From contig NZ_CP094326.1 in NCBI RefSeq assembly GCF_022760175.1, positions 496,001 to 560,000 of the forward strand: a DNA stretch of 64,000 nucleotides, written 5' to 3'. Position numbers and translations under genes: made by a program. The notes under the pieces are model-generated. The model saw only the letters and a list, made by a program, of their open reading frames with translations. It was not told the origin of the DNA and searched no databases. How positions within the stretch are numbered: position 1 is the stretch's first letter; each line of letters opens with the position of its first letter. The DNA comes from Zhouia spongiae. GTDB lineage: Bacteria > Bacteroidota > Bacteroidia > Flavobacteriales > Flavobacteriaceae. Below are positions 54,515 through 63,782 of the stretch, one piece after another.

Positions 54515-55591
54515 ATGAAACCACTTGACAAACTTCTTAAGTTTAATGCCTCGAATGAATATAGGATAACAGCCAGACATCATGTTATATTTTGGGCTAT
54601 TTACTTTCTCTTCAATACGATTCGTTGGGGGAGTTACTATAACGATTACTGGTACTCCATCAAGGCTAACCTGGTTGGATTTCCCATACATATGACCCTA
54701 TGCTACTTCAATATTTATTTCTTGATGCCTAAGCTTATATACAAACGGAAGTTCGTTGCATATTCAGCAGCAATTCTCCTTTCTATATTTATCATGGTGC
54801 TTCTTAAATTCAATCTGACATATTTTCTGATAAGCACCAATGTATGGCCCGAAGGCCCGGAGACGACTTCATTTACGTTTAACTACGCATTGCAAATGAT
54901 GCTGGGCGAACTATACGTTGTATCTTTTGTAACCGCTATTAAGATCACCATAGATTACTTCGGAGAAAGCAAAAGGGCAGCGGTACTTGAAAAGGCTCAA
55001 CTCGAATCCGAATTACGTTTTTTAAGAGCCCAGATATCGCCACACTTTTTTTTTAATACACTAAACAACATTTATTCGCTATCTATTGAAAAATCTAATA
55101 AAGCTCCCGAGACAATCATGAAATTATCGCAGCTTATGCGATACATGCTTTACGAAACAAAAGGAAGAAAGCAAAGCCTCAAAAAGGAGATCATGTGTAT
55201 TCAGGATTACCTGGATCTCGAAAGAATAAGATATGGCGATTCGGTAAAAATCGACATGAATATCACCGGCGATATCGAAGGCAAAAAAATAGCTCCAATG
55301 CTATTATTGACCTTTATTGAAAACTGCTTTAAACACGGAGCCGATAAGAGCATAGACACCGTTATCATCAATATCGATTTTTCAATAGTAAATGATTTAT
55401 TATATTTTAAGGTCGAAAACACATTACCTAAAAAAGAAATCATCGAAAAATACCTGTCAAAAAGCGGAGGGATCGGTATCAATAACGTTAAGAAACGTTT
55501 GGAGCTGGGATATTCAAAAGACGAATACAATTTAAAAACTTACGAGACGGACAATACGTTTGTTGTCGAACTAAAAATAAAATTGAAATGA
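54515..55591 (+). CDS. LytS-type sensor histidine kinase
   Basis: 358 residues. Four membrane helices fill residues ~20-145 with little extracytoplasmic sequence, so the signal is probably sensed in or at the membrane. The His_kinase domain follows, with QISPHFFFNTLNNIYSLS (His177 phosphorylated), then an HATPase-type region (LLLTFIENCFKHG as N-box, SGGIGINNVKKRL as G-box). It overlaps the LytTR regulator gene by 4 bp (ATGA), so the pair is co-translated. No sugar-binding periplasmic domain as in hybrid two-component systems is present. The pair is divergent from the glycan locus, with site E in the shared region. Confidence 0.94.
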   Translation: MKPLDKLLKFNASNEYRITARHHVIFWAIYFLFNTIRWGSYYNDYWYSIKANLVGFPIHMTLCYFNIYFLMPKLIYKRKFVAYSAAILLSIFIMVLLKFNLTYFLISTNVWPEGPETTSFTFNYALQMMLGELYVVSFVTAIKITIDYFGESKRAAVLEKAQLESELRFLRAQISPHFFFNTLNNIYSLSIEKSNKAPETIMKLSQLMRYMLYETKGRKQSLKKEIMCIQDYLDLERIRYGDSVKIDMNITGDIEGKKIAPMLLLTFIENCFKHGADKSIDTVIINIDFSIVNDLLYFKVENTLPKKEIIEKYLSKSGGIGINNVKKRLELGYSKDEYNLKTYETDNTFVVELKIKLK

Positions 55592-56304
55592 AGCTAAAGT
55601 GCGTGATTATAGACGATGAGCCCCTGGCAGTTAATGTGATAAAAAATTACGTGTCTCAGATTAGCTCGTTAGAGTTGTTAAATACATTTAACAGCGCTAT
55701 TGAGAGTATGGATTTTTTGCAAAAGAACAATGTTGACCTGCTCTTTTTAGACATCAACATGCCACTTCTGAACGGACTCGACTTCATTCAGAACATGGAA
55801 AAATGCCCACTGATCGTTATCACTACGGCACATGAGGAATATGCGGTAAAGAGCTACGAACTGGAAGTTCTTGATTATTTAGTAAAACCCATCCCTTTTA
55901 ACCGTTTTCTAAAAGCCGTTAACAAAGCTCAAAAAGAAATAGAGAGCCACTCCAAAGAGACCTTTACCGGAGAAAAGGACTTTATCTTTATTAAGATCGA
56001 CAAGAAGAAATTAAAAAAAGTCTATTTAGACGATATCCTGGCCGTCGAAAGTCTTAAAGATTATATTAAGATCATCACAAAGACAGGTAAGCATATTGTT
56101 CACCAGACCCTCACGAGTTTTACGGACGACCTGCCTTCAGACAGGTTTATAAGAATACACAGATCCTACACCATATCTATTGATAAGGTCGAAGTTATTG
56201 AAGGAAATAGTGTGGAAATTGACGGTATTCGCTATACCATCGGAAGGAGCTACCTCAATGAGGTAAAAAAAATACTCTTAAATGAAGAGCCCGAAAATGA
56301 ATAA
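55588..56304 (+). CDS. LytTR-family response regulator
   Basis: 238 residues. Receiver domain ~1-120 with acidic pair DDEP (9-12), phospho-acceptor Asp55 in LLFLDINMPLLNG, TTAHEEY and the lysine in YLVKPIPF. The LytTR DNA-binding domain is at ~135-235 (VYLDDILAVESLKDYIKI, RFIRIHRSYTISIDKVE). LytTR regulators bind two 9-bp direct repeats separated by a 12-13-bp linker. The repeated element found upstream of five units in this window has that geometry, so these are candidate targets. It is the only DNA-binding regulator in the window. Confidence 0.95.
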   Translation: MKLKCVIIDDEPLAVNVIKNYVSQISSLELLNTFNSAIESMDFLQKNNVDLLFLDINMPLLNGLDFIQNMEKCPLIVITTAHEEYAVKSYELEVLDYLVKPIPFNRFLKAVNKAQKEIESHSKETFTGEKDFIFIKIDKKKLKKVYLDDILAVESLKDYIKIITKTGKHIVHQTLTSFTDDLPSDRFIRIHRSYTISIDKVEVIEGNSVEIDGIRYTIGRSYLNEVKKILLNEEPENE

Positions 56305-56438
56305 AAAACCTACCCCAGGCGACCGTCCCTAAAGGAAATCCCGGGGATATTCACCGACCAAAGGAATATACCGGAATCTTTTATTTCACCTTCCCCGGCG
56401 ACTCTCAAACAGCTCTTTCGGGAAATTGCTCAAAATTT

Positions 56439-59087
56439 TCAATGAGCCGTATCTTTTTTCTTTTTCCCGAATAAGTTCTTAAAAGCATTCTCCGCTGCTT
56501 TTTTAATATCGTCTCCTTTTTTGACTGCTGCTGAATCTTTACCCGGAGCTGCTTTGACAGAGTCGGCACTTCTATTCCCTCCAAGCAAATTCCCCAATGC
56601 ATTTTTAATCTCATCTTTACCCTGTTTCACCAGTTTATCCTGCTGCTGCTTTACCAGCTGTTGGGTCAGGTTGGTAACTGCCTGTTTTAAATCGGTCGAA
56701 ACAACAGGCTGGGTAAAAGTTCCTGCTATATTAGCCGTAACCGGCACCATTATACTTTCCGAGCCTTTGTTATCTCCAATCTTACTCAAAGCATTCTCAA
56801 CATCAGACCCCAGGTATTTGGCCGGCACCTGAAATGTTGCACTATATTTCATCGTCTTATCAAAACCATGACTTCCCGCAACATCAATTACAACATCCTG
56901 GTATTTAATCTGAAAAGGCTTAACACTCACAGTACCATTATCAAAAGACAAAGTTGTTTTAAGCCTGTTTAAATCTATCTTATCCAGATCAATAAAACTA
57001 AGTTTATCTCCCAACAACGACAAAGCTCTTGAATTTTCCGGTTTGATTGTACTTCCCAGAATTTCGGCCAATGCTTTTCCGCTGACAGTAGCCAGATTTG
57101 GCGTAAAGTCACTATTAAGATTTCCGCCGATAGCCAGATTCGAATTTAATTTCCCCTGCAAGGCTCCGGCAATCGGTGTTAGCGCCTTAAACAACTCCAA
57201 ACCATTAAAAGATTCCGCAATATCAAAGGCGCTCATTCCCAGGCTCATATTAAACACAGGAGTATCTGCCTTGGTTGAAACATCACCGGACAACGTTAAT
57301 TTCCCGCCAAACAAATCAGACGAAACATGCTCTAAGACAGCTTTTTCATCTTTTATTTTGAGAACACCTGTTACGTTTTTAAGTTTCAGGTTATCATAGA
57401 CTACAGTAGCCGCATTGGCTTTAATAGTGGCATCTAAAAAAGAAGGAATTTTAATTTGTTCATCTGTATCCCCCTCCTCTTTATCACCGCCTGACGATGA
57501 TTCGGATTCTCCGCTAACCATAAAATCATTTAAAACAAAATTATCAGAAGTAAGCGTAAAATCCCCTTTTACATTTTCATCATTAAACATAAAGCCTAAC
57601 AGGTTCTCAATTATACCACTTGCACTTATATCGGTACTTCCTGTTTTAGCATCAAACTTGTTTAAAGCAACCGTTTCAGGATTAAAGGCCACATCAGCCT
57701 CAGAAATTGCTACCGGGTGTTTCATTTCATTGGAAGCATATTCGAAACCAGACAACACTAGGCTCCCTTCATTTTGAGTCTTTTCGTACTGTTCGTTTTC
57801 TATGGTTGCCATATCAAAAGCTGTTCTGATATCTGCTTTAAGAATCCCTTTTAACGGCGTATCCATCTCCACAGGATATGCCTGTGAAAGATTCGCCAGG
57901 TTCAACGTTCCCCTGACACTTGCTTTAACATTGGGATTTTCTGTAATATTACTGATATATGATTGTGCACTAAAACGATCCTGATCAATTCTGAAGGAAA
58001 GCTTTTCTATGTTTACATACGTATCTTTAACCAAGCCCGATTTATTCGCTATAATAGTTTTCAGGTTAATATCCTGTACCGATTTAGGTAAATCAGGGTA
58101 TTTGAAAGAAGCATTTTCAGAAGCTATCTGAATATCAAAAGCAGGAATATGTGTATCATCCACAACTCCTTTAAAGAAACCTTCGACCTCAAAATTACCC
58201 TGTGTTTCAACGTTTTCTATATTCTTAGAATACGCCTCCGGAATGACTGCCAAGAAATTTTTAAAATCCGAAGAAGGGGTCTTAAATGTCACATCCACCT
58301 CCTGATTCTCTTCGTTAAGCTTTACGAAACCATCAAAAATCAAAGGCAACTGATTAACAAAAGCCTTATTATCTAAAAAAGTATATTTATTCTCATTAAG
58401 ATCTATACCTATAACGGCATCTAGTTTCAGGCTGTTCTTATTCAGATACTGAATACTGTCAAAGGCAAAAGACACCAGAGCCTCGGTATCGGTATCAAAT
58501 TCTAAAACAGCGGCAGAAAGATCGCCGCTTCCGGAGTGATTCAAACGGTCGATAAGGAAATTCATGTTGGATGAAGCATCTTCATACGATATAGTACTTT
58601 CACTGATTCTGTATGCTTCCAACGACAGCTGAAAACCTTCTCCAGAACCTGAATGCTCTCCAGAAGATGTAGGCGTCGCTTCTTTCGCTATATCATAATT
58701 CGCATTCCCTTCCTTATCAACTTTGACATTTACACCAGCCCCGTCTATAGAGAAACTCCTGACAACCATCGGCTCCGAACCCCCCTTAAACAATTCCTTT
58801 ACAGACATAGACGCTGACACGGTATTGGCCACAAACAATGTATCTCCTTCAAAAGGTTGTTTGTTTACAATACTCACATCCTTCACCACTACTGTAGCTT
58901 GCGGAAAGCTCTTGAAAAAACTCAGGCTCACATCCGAAAAATCAAACTCTGCGTTTAAATTTTTGTTAACCGTTTCTTTGACCATGTCTTTAATCTTTCC
59001 TTCAAAAACAAAAGGGGCCGCTACCAGGATGGCCACTAAAACGAATACAACTACGGCTGTTATCTTAAGAATTTTCCTTGCTTTCAT
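56439..59087 (-). CDS. AsmA-family protein
   Basis: 882 residues. One N-terminal membrane helix (ILKITAVVVFVLVAILVAAPFVF) is followed by a long periplasmic AsmA-like beta-rich region (FDFSDVSLSFFKSFPQATVVVKDVSI; NGTVSVKPFQIKYQDVVIDVAGSHGF). A lysine-rich C-terminal tail with QQ-rich coiled segments (~800-880) ends it. AsmA-like proteins are thought to bridge the envelope and move phospholipids to the outer membrane. It converges on the LytTR regulator gene. I saw no link to the glycan locus. Confidence 0.88.
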   Translation of the reverse strand: MKARKILKITAVVVFVLVAILVAAPFVFEGKIKDMVKETVNKNLNAEFDFSDVSLSFFKSFPQATVVVKDVSIVNKQPFEGDTLFVANTVSASMSVKELFKGGSEPMVVRSFSIDGAGVNVKVDKEGNANYDIAKEATPTSSGEHSGSGEGFQLSLEAYRISESTISYEDASSNMNFLIDRLNHSGSGDLSAAVLEFDTDTEALVSFAFDSIQYLNKNSLKLDAVIGIDLNENKYTFLDNKAFVNQLPLIFDGFVKLNEENQEVDVTFKTPSSDFKNFLAVIPEAYSKNIENVETQGNFEVEGFFKGVVDDTHIPAFDIQIASENASFKYPDLPKSVQDINLKTIIANKSGLVKDTYVNIEKLSFRIDQDRFSAQSYISNITENPNVKASVRGTLNLANLSQAYPVEMDTPLKGILKADIRTAFDMATIENEQYEKTQNEGSLVLSGFEYASNEMKHPVAISEADVAFNPETVALNKFDAKTGSTDISASGIIENLLGFMFNDENVKGDFTLTSDNFVLNDFMVSGESESSSGGDKEEGDTDEQIKIPSFLDATIKANAATVVYDNLKLKNVTGVLKIKDEKAVLEHVSSDLFGGKLTLSGDVSTKADTPVFNMSLGMSAFDIAESFNGLELFKALTPIAGALQGKLNSNLAIGGNLNSDFTPNLATVSGKALAEILGSTIKPENSRALSLLGDKLSFIDLDKIDLNRLKTTLSFDNGTVSVKPFQIKYQDVVIDVAGSHGFDKTMKYSATFQVPAKYLGSDVENALSKIGDNKGSESIMVPVTANIAGTFTQPVVSTDLKQAVTNLTQQLVKQQQDKLVKQGKDEIKNALGNLLGGNRSADSVKAAPGKDSAAVKKGDDIKKAAENAFKNLFGKKKKDTAH

Positions 59088-59182
59088 GCCGCTAAATTAT
59101 TCATTTCAGATTAAATACAAGAACTCCTTCTACAGATTTAATAAAAGTTTAAAATTTCAGAGTTCCGCTTGTATCTAAACAA

Positions 59183-59890
59183 CTAATCCAACGCAATCTC
59201 TTCACCAGCCGCTAAATTGAAACGACGCCTGAATACATATACAAAAAAATATAAAAACGGGGTATCTACAGCGGCTACCATCACTTTAAATACGAATCCG
59301 CTTATCAGCAATCCATAAAACATACTCCACGGAAGCACCTGAAACAGACACAATAATGAAACCACGGTAAAGGTATCTATAAACTGAGAAGTGAAAGTGG
59401 AAAAATTATTCCTTAGCCATAAGTGCTTTCCACCGGTATATCCTTTCCAGAAATGATATATCCTGATATCGACGAATTGTGCCAACAGATACGCCAACAT
59501 AGATGCCAATACGGCAATCGGAGAGAGCGCAAACACTTTTGAATACAAAACATCATCGACCGGCGACTGATCAATGGCAGGCACCATATTCCCAAGCAAC
59601 ACAATCCCCATCGAAAAGAAAGAAGCAAATATTCCAGCCACCACAACCTGGTTTGCCTTCTTTCTTCCGTAGATTTCAGATATCAGATCGGTTATAAGAA
59701 ACGTAACCGGATAGGGCAAGATCCCTACAGATATTTCAAAAAGACGGGCTCCAAAAACCTCCACATCTCCAAAAGGCTTCCAGTAAAAGAACTTCTGAAA
59801 AATCAGATTAGAAACCACCAGAGCCGTTATAAACAGTGCTCCAAGGTAGAGATACACTTTAAAGGCCAGCTTTTTATCTTTTCGCGTCAT
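59183..59890 (-). CDS. Queuosine precursor transporter (YhhQ/VUT family)
   Basis: 235 residues with six to seven membrane helices. The VUT/YhhQ pattern is clear: EISVGILPYPVTFLITDLISEIYGRKKANQVV, then LAQFVDIRIYHFWKGYTGGKHLWLRNNFST and QFIDTF. Such proteins import queuosine precursors (preQ0/preQ1 or queuine) for tRNA modification. It starts 3 bp after sppA, so it is co-transcribed with it. Confidence 0.92.
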   Translation of the reverse strand: MTRKDKKLAFKVYLYLGALFITALVVSNLIFQKFFYWKPFGDVEVFGARLFEISVGILPYPVTFLITDLISEIYGRKKANQVVVAGIFASFFSMGIVLLGNMVPAIDQSPVDDVLYSKVFALSPIAVLASMLAYLLAQFVDIRIYHFWKGYTGGKHLWLRNNFSTFTSQFIDTFTVVSLLCLFQVLPWSMFYGLLISGFVFKVMVAAVDTPFLYFFVYVFRRRFNLAAGEEIALD

Positions 59891-59893
59891 CTG

Positions 59894-61648
59894 CTATCGA
59901 ATATGCATTTCAAAAGGAATTCTTGCCTGTATTCCTTTTTGCTGCGAAATGGCCTTTAATTTCTGATACACTTCGTAAGTTTCCTGTCCAATTTCTTCTT
60001 TAATAATTTCTTCCCTAGACTGCACCAATCCAAACCTGGTAAAAACTTTGTCAAAATTAATTTCGTATTCGGGGTAATTGCGAACTGCATAATCAGTAAG
60101 ATCCACCAGTTCAGCCGCATAGGCAACAGCATCATCAAGCCCCCCTATTTCATCCACCAGACCGACTTCCTTAGCTTCCAGTCCGCTCCAGACCCTTCCC
60201 TGAGCTATACTGTCTACCTCACTGATCGTCATGTTTCTCCCTTGAGCCACTCTCTCCAGAAAAGTTTGATACACCTGCTCTATCCCTTCTGTAGTAACCG
60301 CTCTAAACTCATCAGTCATAGGCTCAAACACACTGTAGATTGTCGATTGTTTATTGGTATTGACCTGCTCAGCATTAATACCCCATCTCACTGCCAATTC
60401 ATGGATATTAGGCACTACTCCGAAAACACCTATCGAACCTGTAATCGTCGATGGTTCAGCAAAAATTCGATCGGCTCCGGCTGCTATATAATATCCTCCT
60501 GAGGCAGCCACATTACCCATAGAAACCACTACCGGCTTCACTTTTTTGGTCAACGCAATCTCATTCCAGATGATATCTGATGCCAGCGCACTCCCTCCCG
60601 GCGAATCCACACGAAGGACAATAGCTTTTACTTTCTCATTCTCCCGGGCTTCTTTCAGCGCTTTGATCATAATTCCCTGTCCGATCACATGATCGTCTCC
60701 TTTGCCATACCCGATCTCTCCCTGGGCAAAAACCACCGCTATCTTATCCTTTCCGAACGATTTCTTTTTCCTGGAGGCATGTTCAGCATAATCTGTTACC
60801 GACACATACGCTACATCATCAAGAGCATCTGTTCCTATTGCCCTTTTAAGCATCAATTCATAGTCATTATAATACATCAGGGCATCAACAAAGCCGTTAT
60901 CCAATGCTAATTGGGGTGTGCGGGCAGCCAACTCGTCGGCAAACACATCCAGGTTTTCCGGAGTGATGTCTCTACTGGCAGCAATATCTTCTTTAACCGA
61001 CACCCATACGGATTCCAAAAGTTCCGATATCTGCTCTCTGTTAGCCTCACTCATCTTATCGGCAAGAAACGGCTCCACAGCACTTTTGTATTTTCCATGG
61101 CGTATCACTTCCATTTTTACGCCCGATTTCTGTTGTAAATCCCTAAAAAACAACACTTCTGACGAAAGCCCTCTAAAATCCATTTCCCCAACCGGGTTCA
61201 GGAACACCGAGTCGGCAACAGAAGCCAGGTAATAATCTTTCTGGGTAAAGAAGTCGCCATAGGCATAAACAAACTTCCCCGATTCCTTAAAACCAGCCAA
61301 GGCATCACGGATAGCCTTTGCCTGTGCAGTACCTCCCATAAAAACCTTACTGTAAATACTGATCCCTTTTATCTTATCATCTTCTTTGGCAAAACGAATC
61401 GCATCCGTCACATTGTTCAATCCGTCATAATTCTCGAACTTGTACTCAAAATCGATAAAGTTGTATTTTCCACCGTAATCCTTCAACGGTTTTGACAGAC
61501 TTATCTCCAGCACAGAATTATCCTTTACCGGCTTAATTGTTTCCTGATTTCCTGCAAAGGCTATAAAAATCAGAAACACCATAAAAATAATCCCCAGAGC
61601 CACAAGGGTACCCAATACAGAGGCTAGTAAATTTCGAAGAAATTTCAT
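59894..61648 (-). CDS. sppA: Signal peptide peptidase SppA, 67K type
   Basis: 584 residues from the ATG at 61648, which directly precedes the membrane anchor (MKFLRNLLASVLGTLVALGIIFMVFLIFIAF); the open frame begins 11 codons earlier without support. Two S49 domains: the N-terminal one carries the probable general-base Lys in RHGKYKSAVEPF, and the C-terminal one the nucleophile Ser in GNVAASGGYYIAAGADRI. SppA degrades leftover signal peptides in the membrane. It is operonic with the queuosine-precursor transporter. Confidence 0.93.
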   Translation of the reverse strand: MKFLRNLLASVLGTLVALGIIFMVFLIFIAFAGNQETIKPVKDNSVLEISLSKPLKDYGGKYNFIDFEYKFENYDGLNNVTDAIRFAKEDDKIKGISIYSKVFMGGTAQAKAIRDALAGFKESGKFVYAYGDFFTQKDYYLASVADSVFLNPVGEMDFRGLSSEVLFFRDLQQKSGVKMEVIRHGKYKSAVEPFLADKMSEANREQISELLESVWVSVKEDIAASRDITPENLDVFADELAARTPQLALDNGFVDALMYYNDYELMLKRAIGTDALDDVAYVSVTDYAEHASRKKKSFGKDKIAVVFAQGEIGYGKGDDHVIGQGIMIKALKEARENEKVKAIVLRVDSPGGSALASDIIWNEIALTKKVKPVVVSMGNVAASGGYYIAAGADRIFAEPSTITGSIGVFGVVPNIHELAVRWGINAEQVNTNKQSTIYSVFEPMTDEFRAVTTEGIEQVYQTFLERVAQGRNMTISEVDSIAQGRVWSGLEAKEVGLVDEIGGLDDAVAYAAELVDLTDYAVRNYPEYEINFDKVFTRFGLVQSREEIIKEEIGQETYEVYQKLKAISQQKGIQARIPFEMHIR

Positions 61649-61831
61649 ACAATCGATTTTTACAGACACATGGATCTTCAATGTGTCATTATGTTCACTT
61701 ACTTAGTATTTCTTTTGTTGCAATTGTTACATTACAGCATGCATTATAGATTGACAAAGCCTTAAAACTTATCAACAATGAAAGCAAAGATAAACTTTTG
61801 TGAATTTCTTTTGTTTACTTTGTCGCCTATT

Positions 61832-62968
61832 ATGAGAGAATTTAAGCGAGCATATTTGTCGATAGGCAGCAACAAGGGTGATAAATTTCAAAATCTTCAA
61901 CGAACGGTAGACAAGCTAAACGTGAATGCAGGAAAAGTAACTGCCCTTTCTAAGGTATACACATCTCCGGCCTGGGGGTTTGAAAGCGATGATTTTTTGA
62001 ATGCATGCCTTGCCATAGACACCCCACTGAGTCCTGAAGCACTCCTCCAGACCATGTTGGGTATAGAAAAGGACCTCGGTCGAATACGCTCCGGTCGAAA
62101 AGGATATACTGCCAGAACCATCGATATTGACATTATTTTTTATGAAGACGAGACCATAGATAATACGATCCTGAAAATACCTCACCCTCACCTTCAGAAC
62201 AGGAAGTTTGTTTTACAGCCGTTGGCCGATATTGCTCCGGGGAAAATTCACCCGACGTTAAGGAAAAGCACCTCTGAGTTACTGGATAATTGCGATGACA
62301 ACAGCGAACTTATTATTTACAATAAAGTCCTGCAAATAAAAAAAAATGATTTTTCCAGGTTCAGGCTACTGGCAATAGAAGGCAATATTGGAGCCGGAAA
62401 AACCACTTTAGCCACTAAAATAGCCAATGACTTTAACGGAAAACCGGTTTTAGAACGCTTTGCAGACAACCCTTTTCTGCCTAAGTTCTACAACGACATG
62501 CAACGCTATGCCTTTTCTTTGGAAATGTCTTTTTTAGCTGACAGATATCAGCAGTTTACGGATGACACTTCACAATTTGACTTGTTTAAAGATTTTATGG
62601 TCAGTGATTATGATATTTTCAAGTCACTTGTTTTTGCCAAGGTCACATTACAGGAAGACGAATTTACCCTCTATCGGAAAATTTTTAGTTTTATGTATAA
62701 AGAAGTGATCAAACCCGATGTTTATGTATACCTGTATCAAAACACGGACAGACTATTGGAAAACATCAGAAAAAGAGGCAGAAAATACGAACAGGGTATC
62801 GCCCCCAACTATTTAGAATCTATCAACAAGGCCTATCTCGATTATATAAAAACCCATAAAGAGCTCAACTCTCTTATTATTGATGTTTCGGAAATGGACT
62901 TTGTAAAATGCAAAGACGACTACCATTTCATCATCGACCAAGTACACGATTTCTACAACGAACGTTAA
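61832..62968 (+). CDS. folK: FolK (HPPK) fused to a deoxynucleoside kinase
   Basis: 378 residues from the ATG at 61832. An ATG at 61778 is in frame, but the HPPK domain begins AYLSIGSNKGDK right after the later start, and a TTACTTTG box at 61815-61822 looks like a promoter -7 element, so the shorter form is preferred. The N-terminal half (~1-145) is 6-hydroxymethyl-dihydropterin pyrophosphokinase (LGRIRSGRKGYTARTIDIDI, PHPHLQNRKFVLQPL) of folate synthesis. From ~180 a deoxynucleoside kinase begins with P-loop GNIGAGKTT and VLERFADNPFLPKFY. The fusion is common in flavobacteria. A terminator follows at 63079-63100. Confidence 0.93.
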   Translation: MREFKRAYLSIGSNKGDKFQNLQRTVDKLNVNAGKVTALSKVYTSPAWGFESDDFLNACLAIDTPLSPEALLQTMLGIEKDLGRIRSGRKGYTARTIDIDIIFYEDETIDNTILKIPHPHLQNRKFVLQPLADIAPGKIHPTLRKSTSELLDNCDDNSELIIYNKVLQIKKNDFSRFRLLAIEGNIGAGKTTLATKIANDFNGKPVLERFADNPFLPKFYNDMQRYAFSLEMSFLADRYQQFTDDTSQFDLFKDFMVSDYDIFKSLVFAKVTLQEDEFTLYRKIFSFMYKEVIKPDVYVYLYQNTDRLLENIRKRGRKYEQGIAPNYLESINKAYLDYIKTHKELNSLIIDVSEMDFVKCKDDYHFIIDQVHDFYNER

Positions 62969-63078
62969 TTTTTACGAAAATTATTAACTTTTTTTTTGCA
63001 TTTTAGAAAAACGTTTTATTATTTAGACCCCGAATTGAAAAGAAAACTAGCTAACTTTACTTAATATATTGACTGAGG

Positions 63079-63100
63079 AGGAGCCCAAAAGGCTCCTTTT
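63079..63100 (+). terminator. Rho-independent terminator after folK-dNK
   Basis: AGGAGCC (63079-63085) pairs with GGCTCCT (63091-63097) around a CAAAA loop, and TTTCTTATTTT follows on the + strand. It lies about 110 bp after the folK-dNK stop and 5 bp from the end of the converging methylase gene. Confidence 0.75.
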
Positions 63101-63101
63101 C

Positions 63102-63632
63102 TTATTTTGACAACTTACTAAACAGGTCCCAGATAATTACACCGGCACTCACCGATATATTTAACGAATGCTTTGTACCGTATTGAGGAATCTCTACAAC
63201 CATATCAGATGCTGACACTACTTTTTGCGACACTCCTTTTACCTCGTTCCCAAAAACAACCGCATACTTCCGGTCTTGTTCCGGAATAAAGTTGTTGAGC
63301 ATTACCGCATCTTCGGCTTGTTCTACAGAAACAACCTTTATATTGTTTTCCTGCAATTCGGAAACCAGCGCCAATGTATCTTCCACATACTCCCACTCTA
63401 CACTCTCTGTAGCTCCTAAAGCGGTTTTTTGTATATCTTTATGCGGTGGAGTGGCAGTGATGCCACACAAATAAATCTTCTCTATCAAAAAAGCGTCAGA
63501 GGTTCTGAACACGGATCCTATATTATTCAGGCTGCGGATATTATCCAAAACCACTATCAGAGGTGTTTTCGGAGCTTGTTTAAAGGTTTCTACATCCAAC
63601 CGGGTTAACTCGCTATTTTTAAGCTTACGCAT
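63102..63632 (-). CDS. TrmH/SpoU-family RNA 2'-O-methyltransferase
   Basis: 176 residues, a SPOUT methylase with the family motifs: LDNIRSLNNIGSVFRTSDAF (motif 1), YAVVFGNEVKGVS (motif 2) and IPQYGTKHSLNISVSAGVIIWD (motif 3, knot and SAM site). It methylates a ribose of tRNA or rRNA; the target cannot be told from sequence. It is short for the family, lacking an N-terminal RNA-binding extension, as in TrmL-like proteins. Confidence 0.92.
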   Translation of the reverse strand: MRKLKNSELTRLDVETFKQAPKTPLIVVLDNIRSLNNIGSVFRTSDAFLIEKIYLCGITATPPHKDIQKTALGATESVEWEYVEDTLALVSELQENNIKVVSVEQAEDAVMLNNFIPEQDRKYAVVFGNEVKGVSQKVVSASDMVVEIPQYGTKHSLNISVSAGVIIWDLFSKLSK

Positions 63633-63648
63633 ATATTTTCATTTTCTG

Positions 63649-63656
63649 CAAAAATA
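63649..63656 (-). promoter_or_regulatory. -7 promoter box of the TrmH-family gene
   Basis: The minus strand reads TATTTTTG, a perfect match to the Bacteroidota -7 consensus TAnnTTTG, 17 nt upstream of the start codon. The leader would be about 10 nt. Confidence 0.5.
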
Positions 63657-63782
63657 AGGTGCATTCTTTTAACTGCCATACCAAAACGAAATCAACAAAA
63701 ACTGTTTATAAGAGATGATAAGATTAGTGGCATTAAAAACCTAAAAACTTTACCTTCGCTTTTAGAATAAAAACGAAGAACA

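Noticed and set aside
54446-54691. An 81-codon minus-strand frame overlapping the histidine kinase start
   Set aside because: It is antisense to the well-supported kinase and covers the shared regulatory region. No family resemblance.
56305-56438. Bidirectional terminator between the LytTR gene and the AsmA-family gene
   Set aside because: The CCCC/GGGG segments pair poorly, the loop is long and no U-tract follows.
58723-59178. A 151-codon open frame on the + strand
   Set aside because: It is mostly antisense to the 5' end of the AsmA-family gene; its sequence is the low-complexity mirror of that gene.
61778-61831. Longer N-terminus for FolK-dNK starting at 61778
   Set aside because: The extra 18 residues precede the conserved HPPK start, and a promoter-like TTACTTTG box lies inside that stretch.
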